A stretch of 64,000 nt of DNA from Drosophila pseudoobscura (lineage: Eukaryota; Arthropoda; Insecta; Diptera; Drosophilidae). Each line of letters opens with the position of its first letter. The first letter of the stretch is position 1. Shown here one piece after another: positions 45,301 through 58,200 of this stretch. The DNA lies in assembly GCF_009870125.1 (NCBI RefSeq), contig NC_046683.1, forward strand, positions 20,903,001 through 20,967,000. Reading direction: 5' to 3'. The notes beneath the pieces are model-generated. The model was not told the origin of the DNA, searched no databases, and saw only the letters and a list, made by a program, of their open reading frames with translations. The position numbers and the translations under genes are program-made.

Positions 45301-46059
45301 AAAATACGACCAGTGTTGTAAACAGTTACAGTCTGTGTTCCCTTTTAGAAAATTTGATTAACTTCGTTTTATTTTTCGCTTGATTTGTTTATGCAAGTAC
45401 AGGCATACATACATACATATGTATTCGCTGACCGATCAGGCAGTCATACAACTATATAGAAATATGTACATTTGTACGCCATTGTATGTGCGTAAAAAAA
45501 TATCGCTTTCGCATACGTACACATATGTATATGTATGTACATATATGTTGGTATAAAAATCGCACAAAAAGAGAGTAGTGTTAATATCTCACTTATTCAT
45601 ACATGCTCCTCCTCCTCCCGTTTAGGCGCAAAATAACATAAAATTTCATAATAATAAAAAACGCACTAGTGTTGGTGTGAGTTTTTTGCGTTATTTTTGT
45701 TTAAAAAAATTATTGAGAGGGGGCGGTGAATGGAAGCAAGTCTACGCATCGAATCACACACAAACACAGCTGATAGTGGTTGACGCACTAGAATATGCAC
45801 ACACATGTGCACACACACACGCAGGTCACTCTTTCTTGCTTGTGTGAGATGCTTAAAATTGTAAACAACTCAATATTGTTTAACAGGGCTGCCAAGTCCT
45901 GTCAACGATTGATTTTCAAGCATATTGGCAGCCCCGCTCTGTGCATATTTGTGAAATTCATATAACTGATCAGAAATTTTCTGTCTCCTTTGCTTTCTTT
46001 TCTCTCTATCTTATTTACAATTTCCAACAAGAAGAAGAATAATCATTCATGAGATAAAG
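42378..46059 (+). other. Upstream region of bbx
   Basis: A 3.7 kb stretch with no convincing protein gene. It is rich in GA/CT runs (for example 43495-43570), GT tracts and TCGTCG runs (43940-43990). An initiator-like TCAGTT is at 44026-44031. Several unrelated short open frames overlap on both strands, as expected by chance. It most likely contains the bbx promoter and non-coding 5' exons; their borders cannot be fixed by eye. ATATGTACATA-type repeats cluster at 45400-45550. Confidence 0.45.
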
Positions 46060-48591
46060 ATGATCAACGGATTGAGTGTTGGCGGTGGTCAGCAGCAGGC
46101 AGCAGCAAATACGAAGGCGAAGTCAAGTGGTGCTGCTATAACATTGCACTTTACTTACAACAACAACAACAGCAGCAATAGCAACAATATCAGCAGCAGG
46201 AGCAACAATAAGAATTACAACAACCAAAACCATATTAGTGGCCATAAAATGGACCATCAAATGAACAACAATCAAAAGGAATCGCTGTCTACAAAGGTGC
46301 TCAAAATAATAGAAAGCATCAGAGGCGGAGGAGGAGAAGCAGCAGAAGCAGCAACTGGTAAAACTGCTACTATAGCAGGCACGCCAAAAGCAGTAGAAGA
46401 CGCAACAGGTGGCAGCGTTGGTGGGGGAGTGGCCAGCTTAAATTTGCTGCCAATGCCCATACGGCGCACATCTTTGTTGCACCAAGCAATTTCGAGTACC
46501 TCAGCAATCACCAAAGAGAAGGAGCGTCCGCAGCAGAAAACAGCCAAGCCACCAGCCTTGGCTTTACCTTTGTTGTCCCTGACGCCACAGAAACAACAAC
46601 CAGAGCCGCATCAGGGACATCAGCCACAGCGCACCGAAGACCAGGAGCACGCTTTTCGACTCGTCGAGGATGTGCACAACTATGCCAAGCTGCAGGACTA
46701 CAGTGAAGACGATGGGGAAGACCTTCTCGACGACGACGAGGACAATGACGACGACGACGACGACGAAGAGGAGCAACAGATGACAGTGCCGATGAGAGTG
46801 CAGCAGGAGGTAACGCGCATACAACTGGAGGACACCGAAGAGCATGTGGACGTGGTGACAGTGCCGCAGCAGGAACTGGTCCAGCAGAAACTGCAGTTAG
46901 AGCCTACAGCAGTTGGATCACCCAACAATGAGACGGGGGACAGAAGGCCAGAACATCATGCCCGGCGACCGATGAATGCATTTCTCATCTTCTGCAAACG
47001 GCATCGGGCCATTGTCAAGGAGCGTTACAAGTCCCTGGAGAATCGGTGAGTCCATTGATCCCAACGTACAACTACCGGCAACATTTTTAATAATTTCTCC
47101 TCCGCAGAGCCATTACCAAAATACTCGGCGACTGGTGGGCAGCACTCGATGAACAGGAGAAACATTGCTTTACTGATTTGGCACAGCAGGTAAGGAGAGC
47201 TCCTCCTTAAATGTTAACTTAAACGCTTGAGCCCTTTCCCATTTCCAATTTAATATTTACAGAACAAAGATGCGTTTTTCAATGCCAATCCAAATTTTAA
47301 GTGGTATAAATTGCCGGCTCCCCCCTTGCGCACACTGGCAACACGACCCGGCAATGCAGCGACCCCGGCAATCGGCGGCCACCTGACCGACGAGAACCCA
47401 CAAAACACTCAGCAGCAAGTCCAGCTGCAGTGGGAGCGCAACGAGCTGCATGCGGCACCGATGACCGCTTCTCTCTCCGCCGCCAAGTTACTGCGAGGAA
47501 ACTTTTTCAAGCTGGCCGACGAAACCCAGATGGGGGAACTGAGCGCTCTGCTGCAAGCACAAGTGCAGGAGAAGGCGTGTGAGCTGCAGCAGGTCCTGAG
47601 CGAAACCAGTCAGTTCCTGAGCACCCATATGCCTGGTGGCACCAAACGGCCGATTTCTCAGGACAGCAACTCGAGCAACTCTAGCGAGGAGGATGTGGGT
47701 GGCCTGGGATCATCCCCCTGCAAGAAGGCGAAGTCTTCCCGCTCCTGCAAGGGCAAAATCTACCAGGAGCTAGTAAACTCCGGCCAACTGGCAGCTGTGG
47801 CCAAGAAGAGTAAAAGCCGCCTGAATAGCGGCGGACAAGGAGCCGGTTTCTTTGGAGACGCTGCCGTAGATGCCGCCAGTCCCCACTCGCAAGCAGTGCG
47901 CCAGCAGATGGACAGCCTGGAGGTAGCCACCAGCACGTCTTGCAAACACCCAAGAAGCGTCTCCGAGTCGAGCAGCAGTGGCGGCGGTGGCTTCGACCTG
48001 GAGGAGAAGATCAAAGAACTGACTGCGCTCAGTCTGGACGCCTACTTGCAGCGCAAGCGCAGCACCAAGAAAAAGAAGAAATTCACAGCTGGCAAGAAGC
48101 AGCGCAATTCGAACAGCACCAGTGCTGGGGGAGCAGCATGCGGAGGAGGACCAGCAACAGGTGCAGCTGGCGCAGGGAAAGCAGCGGCAAATGAGCTTGT
48201 CAGGAAGGAGGCCCAGCGGCAGGCAGCCGTTGTGGGCAGTCAGAAGCGCAAGGCTCGCAAGGAGAGCATCACACGTCGCGACGTAAGCGCCATTGAGCAG
48301 GAGGTGGCGTCTATTCTACCATTGACCATCAACGGGTGCTACTACTTCGACCAGACCGCCTCCCCGGATGTTGAAGCAAAGGCAGCAAACAACTCGTCCC
48401 TGACCCTGTCCACTACCTCCACTTCACTTTCCTCCTCGTCCTCTGCGTCGCCGCCACTCTCCTCGGCCTCCTCGTCGTCGTCTTCATCGTCGTCGTCCTC
48501 GCAGGCAGCTTTCGATGTGACCTCTACATCTGATCTACTCATTCTGGCCGAAGTAGCCGCCAACCGCACTGAGCTGACCAAGTCCAACTAA
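46060..48591 (+). CDS. bbx: bobby sox: HMG-box transcription factor
   Basis: Nuclear DNA-binding protein of the BBX family. Three exons, 46060-47045, 47108-47189 and 47263-48591, give 798 residues. The N-terminal 300 residues are Asn/Gln-rich and contain an Asp/Glu run (46726-46772). The HMG box begins at about residue 300 (ARRPMNAFLIFCKRHR), continues through exon 2 (ITKILGDWWAALDEQEKHCF) and ends in exon 3 (KDAFFNANPNFKWYKLP), so two introns split the domain. The C-terminal part has basic patches (KRSTKKKKKFTAGKKQR, SQKRKARKES) and a Ser-rich segment near the end. The start ATG is the first in frame after stops upstream. Assignment to bbx rests on the HMG sequence and my recollection that bbx neighbours waw in flies. 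Confidence 0.88.
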
Positions 48592-51500
48592 CAGGGGACT
48601 CGGATGATGCCGCCTCCGAGCACTATGCATCATGCCACTCCAGCAGAACGAGCACCAGCCCCAGAACCAGAACCAGCACCAACACCAGCTGGACGGAGGA
48701 AGCAAGGCTATATAGCACCTGAACCTTCCCACCTATCCCGCGCATTGTTTTTAACCCTTTCCTCCCGCCAGTCATGAATATTATTGTTTTCCCCCCTCTC
48801 TTTCATGCATATGCATGCGCATTCGTTTTGCATAATGCAAATCGTTTTAGTAGTGGTGTGGTGGTGGTGGTGCGACAGAGACGAACGCCTCGGCATGATG
48901 AAGAAACAGACATTCGCTGATCTACAATTTAGTCAATAATATTATGTAAAAAGAGAGAGCGCAGGCAGATGTATGCGTGACAGAAAAATTGATATATATA
49001 TATTTTTTTTTTGTTGTGATAGGCAACTCAAATCGTTCATGAATCGGTTCTATTATCATTATCACACGCATGATATATTTATATGGATACCATATTTTTT
49101 TTATAGATGACTTGTTCTGTTTTTTGTTAAGTTTCTCTTTGATCGGGCCGCGTCCGAAATTACCAACAGCTGGACGCTCATTAAGTGTTAATTATTACTA
49201 TAATTTCTAATATTTAGTCGTAATTTATTACTATATGTGTCGAAACGCAATCATTATGCAAACAAAAATATATTCATCAAAAAATAAATATTTTTTAATT
49301 CTCTCTGCGCTGCTCTGAATTCGAATTTAAATTTGAACCCGAACTGCAAGTCAGTCGGTAATCGATATGGATAGATAAAGCAACCGTGTTCGGATTTTAG
49401 TGTGGCCAGATGATTTTTCGATTCAATGCAGAACCAACAACAAACGTGTGATTTTTAGCCGGCTGCAAGATAAGGTTCGACTCTACTCCCAACCAACCGC
49501 CACTTGCACAGATAAGCCGATGCGATCCAATTGGGCGACGAAGGTGCCAGAGTACGAGGCCAAGATGGCGGGCGCGTGATTGGGAATGTGCCGGCTCACG
49601 TGCAAGGGAACGAACGGTAGCAGCACAACAGCATCAGCACGCGAACAAAACAGCTGCCTTGCCACACTCTCGCAGAAACACACACAAAAGTGTGGCACCC
49701 CTGCCATCCCCCCAACCCAACCGAACCCACCCCAAATACCAAAACCATACACCGTTTTGACCATTCTGGCAAGCTTTGGACGAGCTTTCGCCACCAGTTT
49801 CGCTTGAAAATGTTGGCCTTAATTTAGTTTGTTCGCGCATTCAGACCCTTACAGTTCATTTTTTTCTCTTTCGCTCTCTCCACCCGATTTTCGATACCGG
49901 TGCGAACGTGTGTGTGCAACAAGACCAAGAGTAGCCAGGAACGGAACGAACGAGCGGGCCAACCAAATTCGTAAAAACTACAAATCGCTTAAAAGAAGTG
50001 TGGCTGTATTCAATCGAGGTACGAACAGTACGCTACGAATTCTCTGTCATCGGCACTGCCGCGCACTGCCCGTCCCGCTGCCGAATCTGTCAGACCACAA
50101 ATCAGGGAAACTCTTAGAATCAAATCCAAAAAAACACAACAAACAGTTATTTTTAATTAAATTTTGGGTCCAGTCCGTGATTTCAAACGATACAAATTAT
50201 TTGTTGTGTATTTATCGATGAGAGGCAGTTGGAAAAGTGTAATTTATGCTCGTAAAAGATAATTGAAAAGCGCTGAAAAAAAGAAGAAAAAGGTAAAGAA
50301 CGCACGCACACACAGATACACATACGCAAATGTGAAAAAATTGCCAAAAAGAGGAAGCATTGTCAAGTGGCAGTGTCGTTTTCGATGGAAACCTAGGGGG
50401 GAATGGGAGCGGTGTAACCGTTTCCGAATCGGGTGTAGGTGTGTATGCGAGTGTCATAAAAGGATCTCTGTGTTGTAGCGAGAGAGTACGGTTATATAAT
50501 AAAATTAGTCGCTGCCTCTTAGCCGCGCGTTGCTCTCTCTCGCTCCATCCACCTTCCCGCTGAGACTTGAGCTAGCAACAGAAAGCATTTTTGATGAATT
50601 TGCAACTTAATTTGTGTATAGTGCGGGGGGTTCTGGTTCTGCTCTGCTCTGCCTTCCCATCTCGAGCGCTGCCTGCGCCCCTACTCTACCTGCTTTTGAG
50701 TATCTTCTGTCTGTCTGATGAGTGCCGTCGGGAGGGAAGAGAGCCTATAATAATAAATTATAATGAAACTTTTGCAATGAAACCCGACAAGTTTTGGTTT
50801 GATTGCTCTGCCGCAGAGACATTGGAGGCGGAGCAGAACTAGTGGTGGCAGGGCAGCATCTTCAGAACTAAAGGGAGCAGCGGCAGCAGAAAACAGATAA
50901 GATGGGGAAAACACTGACAGCTGCGTTAGGGAAGGCAAAGAAAGCAGTTGCAGCAATGATAGGCTGAGAGGGCAGTAGAAGTGACAGTGGCAGTGGCAGT
51001 AACAAGAAGAGGAGGAACAGCGTCTAGCGTGCATTTAGCATGCCGCTAATTAATTAAGAGTAAAGAAGAAGAGAGGAGCGTAGGGGAGAGCCGAGGATGG
51101 GAAGGGGGTGGTCGTCACAGTCAGGGCCTTTCTGAGGAGTACGTGTACTTTCATCACATTACGCTCATACTTTCATCTTACCCAGCAGCAGATGATCACC
51201 TCTCCCCTCCCCTACAACACTTAATTAACACCAATTAGTGTGTTTTCCATGTTTGCGGCGCATATCAATTAAATCAAAGCATCCAGAAGAGTGAGAAAGA
51301 GAAGCGCCCGCAGGGAAGGAGGCTTCAATCGTAATGAAAATCATAGCCAAAGCTAAATCCAAATCCAGAATCTCATCGTTAGGGGGCTCGCGCTGCTGTG
51401 ACGTCACATCGCCATATTTCTAAGAGGGCATGAAAAGGGATGAGACACGGAAACAGGGTCAGACACAACTGTTATGTAAAAGCAGAACGCGAACCGAGCA

Positions 51501-52250
51501 GGATTTTCATGCTTCGTGCCCGTCGCCGTCGCCGTCGCCGTCGCTCGTGTGTGGCGGGGACGAAGAACGGCTCTGCCAATTTGCCGTCGTTCGGGCATTG
51601 CGCTGCTGCCGATACCTCTGCTTTGGCCTTCGAGGCAGTCGTCACAGTTTGTTTCGTGCTTTTGCGATAGCAAAACGTTTGGGCGTACAAAGCGCAATAA
51701 CACATAACACAGGGCAAAAAGTAATAGTCAAAAAACATTTACAAAAAAAACAGCGAAACGAAGAAATTGAAATAATGTTTTTAATTGAACACTTTTTGAG
51801 GTGTCCCATTGTGTGTGTTCTCATGTTTGTGTGTGTTTGTGTGTGTGTGTGTGTGTGTATGTGCGCCTCTAACGCGTTGCTCTCTTCAGATCTCTGTGGG
51901 ACCCGTTTGCAATTGTTGTATAACAGAAGCAGGCAACCGCTCGAAGAGAGCCATGTGACAGAGAGGGAGAGCAAAAACAAAATCAAAAGCTCTCGTAGTA
52001 CCGAGAAGAATGGGAAAGCAAAAGCAAAATCAGCTGTGCGTCTCAAATATGTTTTTTTTTTTGTTTTTTTTGTTACAGCAACAGCAGCCGCATCAGCAAG
52101 AAGAAGACTGGAAAGCATACACAAGGAAAACGAGTGAAATTCGCTTGCGACAGCCACACGAGGAATACAAGAAAAGGAGCATCAAGACGCGGCAGTAGAG
52201 CGACTGATCCATCGAATTCCCTTTCCTCCCCCGAAGCACTTGACCTTGTA
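48592..52250 (+). other. bbx 3' UTR and upstream region of slgA
   Basis: The bbx 3' UTR probably extends to an AATAAA-like signal near 49283. From about 49.4 kb the sequence becomes rich in simple GA, GT and CGT repeats and probably includes the promoters and non-coding first exons of slgA. CCGTCG repeats at 51520-51545 and a GT run at 51825-51862 are conspicuous. I cannot define transcript starts or untranslated exons here. Confidence 0.4.
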
Positions 52251-55200
52251 ATGGCTCTACTTCGGTCGCTGAGGACCCAACGTACAACATACTTGATCAA
52301 CAGCCGCACCAGCGTCAGTGTTAGCTCGAGCAGCTCAGTCGCCGCCGCTGCCAAAAGACACAGCCTCCATACCACAGCCGCCCTTGAAGCCGACGTCCAG
52401 GCCAGCAGCCAGAGCCCCAGCCAAGAGCAGCATGTGCAGGCAGCGGGCATCTTGCGTCGCCGTCAGCAGCATCATCAGCTATTGAGTCGTCTTATTTACT
52501 CAGCAGGAGCCGCAGGAGTCGGAGGATCGAGGCAGCACACACGTTATGTGCACTCCGGCCAGAACGGGCGCCAGTCCCACCAGCTGGCGCAGTCCAGCGA
52601 CGTCGAGGGGGAGGCCCTGCGCGAAAAGCGACAGCTGGGAAAGTCTGCGTCGCCCAAGCCGTCCGGGACGCCGCAGCGCGACCCGCTCGACGTGGGCTTC
52701 AACGATCCGGTCGCCGCCTTCAAGAGTAAGACCACGTGGGAGCTGGTGCGGGCCTATATGGTGTACATGATCTGCTCCAGCGAGAAGCTGGTCGAGCACA
52801 ACATGACGGTAAGTGGCGGCGGTTCCTGTGAGGTTCTCTTTCCTGCGCTCTCGCTTCTTCTCCTCAGCGGTGCTGCTGTCGACGCTGATCCGTTTTGTGC
52901 TCTCTTAGATGCTCTTTTGCTGCCTTTATCTCTATCACATGGGATCTTTGTAACACACATTTGTGTGTGTTCCCGGCTCCCTTTGGTGCTTTGAAGTTAT
53001 GCTATTTATTCGCTTCCAAGTAGAGCGAGCGACAGCCTGTCTTTTCCTGTTGCTGCACCCGCTCTCCGCTCTTAGGTTTCCCACTTCCCCCACTAAGGTG
53101 CACCCTCGTCGTTTCCCTTAATTTCTCGATCTCTTGCACTTACACGTTGCTTCTTCTCTTTGGCTCCAGCTCTGACCTGCTCCCTAACTCCCCATCCCCA
53201 TCCCCACCCAACATCCTGAATAGTGCTTCGTATTCCTGCGCATTTCTTATGCAGAATATTAGTGCCAGCTGTTGGCTTCTCTTCCGTTTCCTTTGTGAAT
53301 GTGTGTGAATTCTTGGCTGATTGCTTGTCTACATACGTGATGTTGTTTTCGTTGTTGATGCAGTGCAGCGCCAGGGGCACGGGCGTGGCGTGGGCGTGAG
53401 CGTGAGGGTGAGCAGGTGCTGCACTCGTCCGCAAATTGTTGAGTGAATGGCTTGAATGACTGACTGATTGAGTAAGCGCTCGGTGTGCATGTGTTTGTGC
53501 CAAAGAAAAGGAAAACTTTTGCATTGCAAATTGCAGTTTGACGGCGGAGAGTGACCTTGCCAGCGCGCCAGGAAAAGTGAGGCAGGCAGCAGATGCACAG
53601 ACACACAGATACACACACGCACACATGCACACATGCTTGTCTCTAGACAAGTATACGCGTAGGCAGGCAGTCAGGCCCCCAAAAGAGCGCCAATCAGAGC
53701 GCAGGCAGCAACAACACCAGCAAAACAGCAGCAACAAAACGTGAATTGAAGACTAGCTTCGAGCCTCGAAGCTTTTGACACCCTTGCATATCCAGTGTTC
53801 CCATGGCGATCGTCATCCTATTTTGATCGAATATTTTTTTAAGAATTGGATATTTTACTTGGATTCCACTTCAAGATCGCTTCAAAATTACTTCAAATAT
53901 TCATTTCCTATGAGTTGTCGGAATTCCATGGTAAAATATCGCTCAAGAAGGGTCTGTGAGAAGCTACAGCAGGATCCTTCAAAACTGAACGAAATGCGTT
54001 CTTCTTTGCCTCGCAATCAATCACTACTGCACTCGGCCAGGGCGCATCCCATCCCCCCGCTCTCGTGTTTTGGGGTTGAGGGTGTTATGTTTGAATTACG
54101 CTTTCACCACCCACCCAAACCCAAACCCAAACCCAAACCCCGTTAGCGCTCGCCCTTGCCACTTGCCACTTGCCTCTTGATTGTTTATTGATTATTCCAT
54201 GTGCATTATTCCGACAATGTTTGATCCATTTCCATATTGGATATTTAAATACACATACATACAGACATACAGCATATGTGTGCCGCTTGTAGGGCGGTTT
54301 CGCGGCTCCGTATGAAATATCAGATGTGGCATTAGTCATCCCACACCAACACCCCCACCCCCTTGCCAGGGAAGGCCTGTCCCTGCTGCTCCCGATATTG
54401 CTATTGCTATTGCTTTTGCTTCTGTGCTATTTACAGTTTTGCTTTTCGCGACGGCAGCGGCGACGGCGACGGGTCTCGTGATGTGCCAGAGGGGTTGGCC
54501 ATTGTCGAGCTTGTCGGGCTGGGGAGGGGGCGTCATAGTTTAACAGCAAACACCTGTCCCCAGTCCCAGTCCCAGTCGCAGTCTCCTTCTTTTTTTTACT
54601 TTCCTCTTTCTCGCTCTCTCGTGCTCCGTCTGCCATTCTCGCTCTCCGAATTGTTTGCCAAAAAATTAAAGCACAAAAAGTGCCAACAAAAACCAAATAA
54701 AATGCGAAACGAGAATTCTTTTTATGTAACCAGTTTTTTGTTGCTTTTAGCCTGGGCTTTCGGTCAATTAATTACTTTGGGGTTGTCAAGAAAAACCGGT
54801 TCCCCCAGACAGAGGCATGTGCCCCTCCCTCCTCCTCCCCCATGCACCACCCACCCAACCCCCATTCACCTGACGGATCCCGCATCAAGCACGTGCCCAG
54901 GAGAATCATTCAACAAAATCGTTCAAGGAGAAGGTTAATGATCTCTCTCTCTCTCTCTCCCTCTCGTTCTTCGACCGTTTTGATAACTATTTAAACCATT
55001 TCCCCTGGGTAGTGGGAGTGTGAGATGTCCATTTAGTTCCTTCTGCAGATAATTCCATGCTGTTGATTCCACAAACTGTTGTTTTTTCAGGTATAGATCT
55101 CCATAGATCTTAAGCTAGATCTCTGCTCAAGAGATCTTAGGGATTCCCGATCGTAGCTGATCGTACTTTTCTGGAATTGACTACGAATTCCATTCATTCC

Positions 55201-58200
55201 TCTGTTCGTTCTGCGATTTGAGTGTGTGTCGTTGCCTTAGTGCTCGATTTATTTTCGTTCGACTTTTGTTCTGGTCGATAGATCTGCTGGTCTCGGCATA
55301 GATCATCTTTCACTCGGCCCGATTTGGACACACCATACGTACTATACATGCATGTAGCTATAGCTTTCCCCAGATATGTGTATTACTGTGCCCAACTCTG
55401 TTCCCACCGCACAGGCGGGCGGGGTCTGCCCCCGCACAATTGTCGCATTTTCGCTTGGTGTTTTTTCGATTTGTTTGCGTATGAGTATAATTGGACTTTG
55501 GCCACGCTTCTCCGGCCTTGACTCGGACACTGACTTGACTTGACTTGACTTGAATTGACTTGGTATGTTGGCCAAATTCCGAGTGATTTATGTCTCGTCA
55601 AGTGACGAACGTACGGTAAATAGAACGGAACAGTCACGGCGGAATGGGAGATGGCCGAGAGATCTTCGAGTGAATCAATGAAGGGAAAGTTCCCGTTCCC
55701 TTTCCCTCTCCCTCTACCTCTCCCCTTTCTCAGTTCTTGTGCCCCTTTTCGGTTGTTTTGTTTTGTTGTTCTTCAAAATTGTACATTAATAAACATAATA
55801 TCAGTGAAAACCAATGCACATTGCTTTCCAAATTGTATATGTATAACATATTTAACTCCCAAATATATCCCAAACCCCGATCGAATGAAAATGACCGATG
55901 CCTATCGGATATCGAATATCGAATATCGCAAATAACGATTTAAACACGAACAAAAATACACTCGAAATTTCGCAGCTTATGAAATGGTCGAAGCAAATAT
56001 TGGGGCAACGGTTATTTACAGTATTGATGAAGGCGACCTTCTACGGCCATTTTGTCGCTGGCGAGGATCAGATCAAGATCATACCCACACTGGAAAGGTA
56101 ATTGCCAATTACGATAATCCCACTCACTTACCGCTTTCTTTTCTCTCTTTCTTCCTACTTTCTTTTCTTTTTGCTCTTATTGTTTCTGCCTTTCGTTTCG
56201 TGCCTTGGTTCCGTACTCCGTATTCCGTACTCCGTACTCCGTTCTCCGTTCTCAATTTTCCGTTCTCCGTTCTCCGTTTTCCGTTCCGTTTCGTATTTGT
56301 TTTGAATTTGAATCGGAAAATTTGCAAATTGCAACAAACCGGTCGTGGACACCGCTTTGTGCCCCACCAAACCCCACCACCACCGCCACCACCACCACCA
56401 CCACCACCACCACACCACGCCACGCTTTGTATGTAATGGAATCCACATCCACAAAACAAAACCGACAACATCGAAATCGAAATCGAATATCGAACAACGC
56501 ACCACCGCATCCCGCATCGAATGTACTCCCGAACAGCTCCTGAAATTGGCCCGCAACCTGCTGGGCCAAAAGCTGTTTGTGCTGCTGATGAAGTCGAGCT
56601 TCTACGGACACTTTGTGGCCGGCGAGAACCGGCACACGATCGTGCCCACCCTGGAGAGGTGCATCCCCACAATATCTACAAATTTTTCGCTACTAACGAG
56701 CTAAATCCTGTCCGCCTGTACAAGCACTGGGCGTGCCCTGGCCAGAGGAGCACGAGCAGTACCTGGCCCGGGCATTCATCCGTGTGGCATGTGGCAAGCA
56801 TGAAGATTTTCTCGAATCCAATCTCCCATCTGATCTGATCTAAATCGAATGCTGAAACTACTCCTTCTATCGCTAAAACCAATCAAAATTTTAAACCCCA
56901 CTTCCATCCCCTAATCTCTTAACTAAAACAAAAACAAAAACGAAAACTAAATTCTTTTTGATGTACTAATCTCTTACATATATGCGCGTATGTGTTGAAG
57001 TATTAACCGAGAAAAAACGAACTGACGAATGTCATTGATCTTCCCTTTTCCTTCAAATGCAGACTCCGGTCGTTTGGCGTCAAGCCCATACTTGATTATT
57101 CCGTCGAGGAGGATATCTCCCAGGAGGAGGCCGAAAAGCGAGAAGTCGAGTAAGTGCTTGTATCGAATGGGGCCCGCTCCCCTGCAGTCAGTCAGTCAGT
57201 CAGTCAGTAACAGTCTTCCTCTAACACGTTCACACTTCGTGTGCTTGCAGATCTTCCGTTTCGAGTGCGGGCGATAACAAGGAGGAGGGCACCATGCCCC
57301 AGTATCATGTGGACAAATCGTTCGCCGATCGTCGCTACAAGGTGAGCAGTGCCCGCACCTACTTCTATCTCAACGAGGCCACCTGCGAGCGCAACATGGA
57401 GACGTTCATCAAGTGCTTGGAGGCTGTTTCAGGTGAGCAACGTTACTTCCCCTGATGATGGCTGATGGCTGATGGCCAAATCCCTTGAGTTTTAGTATAT
57501 GCACTTAAAATACAATTTTCTGTTAGCATGAAGTCTTTTTAAATTAGTATTTTGTTCTGCACCAAAGCAAAGACTATACAAGTACCAATATGTTGCATGG
57601 GACACAAAAACTACGTTAAGTTAGGGAATTTTCCATCGTCTGTTCGTCAATGCCTTGGACAGCTGAGTCGGTCCCCAGAAGCCAACAAGACAACAAAAGT
57701 CGCTCCCAGGAAACCAAAAACCAGTATGCGTTGCGGCAAATCGATGCGCGAGGCGAAACGAGGGATAGCCCAATAGTACTATGCAATTGAAGTACTGATG
57801 CAATATCTTGGTATTTTGTAGTCTTTGACCATTGTCATCTGGTAACGGGCTCAGCTAAGCCTTCGATACTCGTAGATACATACATAGATGATCATAGTTG
57901 ATCTGTTAAAGCTGGTTGCGGCACTTTCAACTTTTTCACCACAATTGAATGTTGAATGAATGAACTACCAATTCAAGCAGGAGGCTTCTTCGCCACCCTA
58001 TGCTAGTCTTTCTCTATCCCTTTCATCTTTCTGAGCAACATCTGATCTTATCAAGTAAAATAATCAAAGTTTTCTCCTGCCCACCCTCCTCGCAAATGGT
58101 AAATGGTATGCTTGCAAAACGCATCCGAAAACGAATCCGAACAACCAATCCCTCACAATAACCGAATGGAATCGAATCATATGTATATACAAAACTAATG

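Noticed and set aside
54702-54938. Possible alternative first exon of slgA with a hydrophobic start
   Set aside because: The frame ends without a credible GT donor in the right phase, and its composition is driven by pyrimidine-rich repeats.
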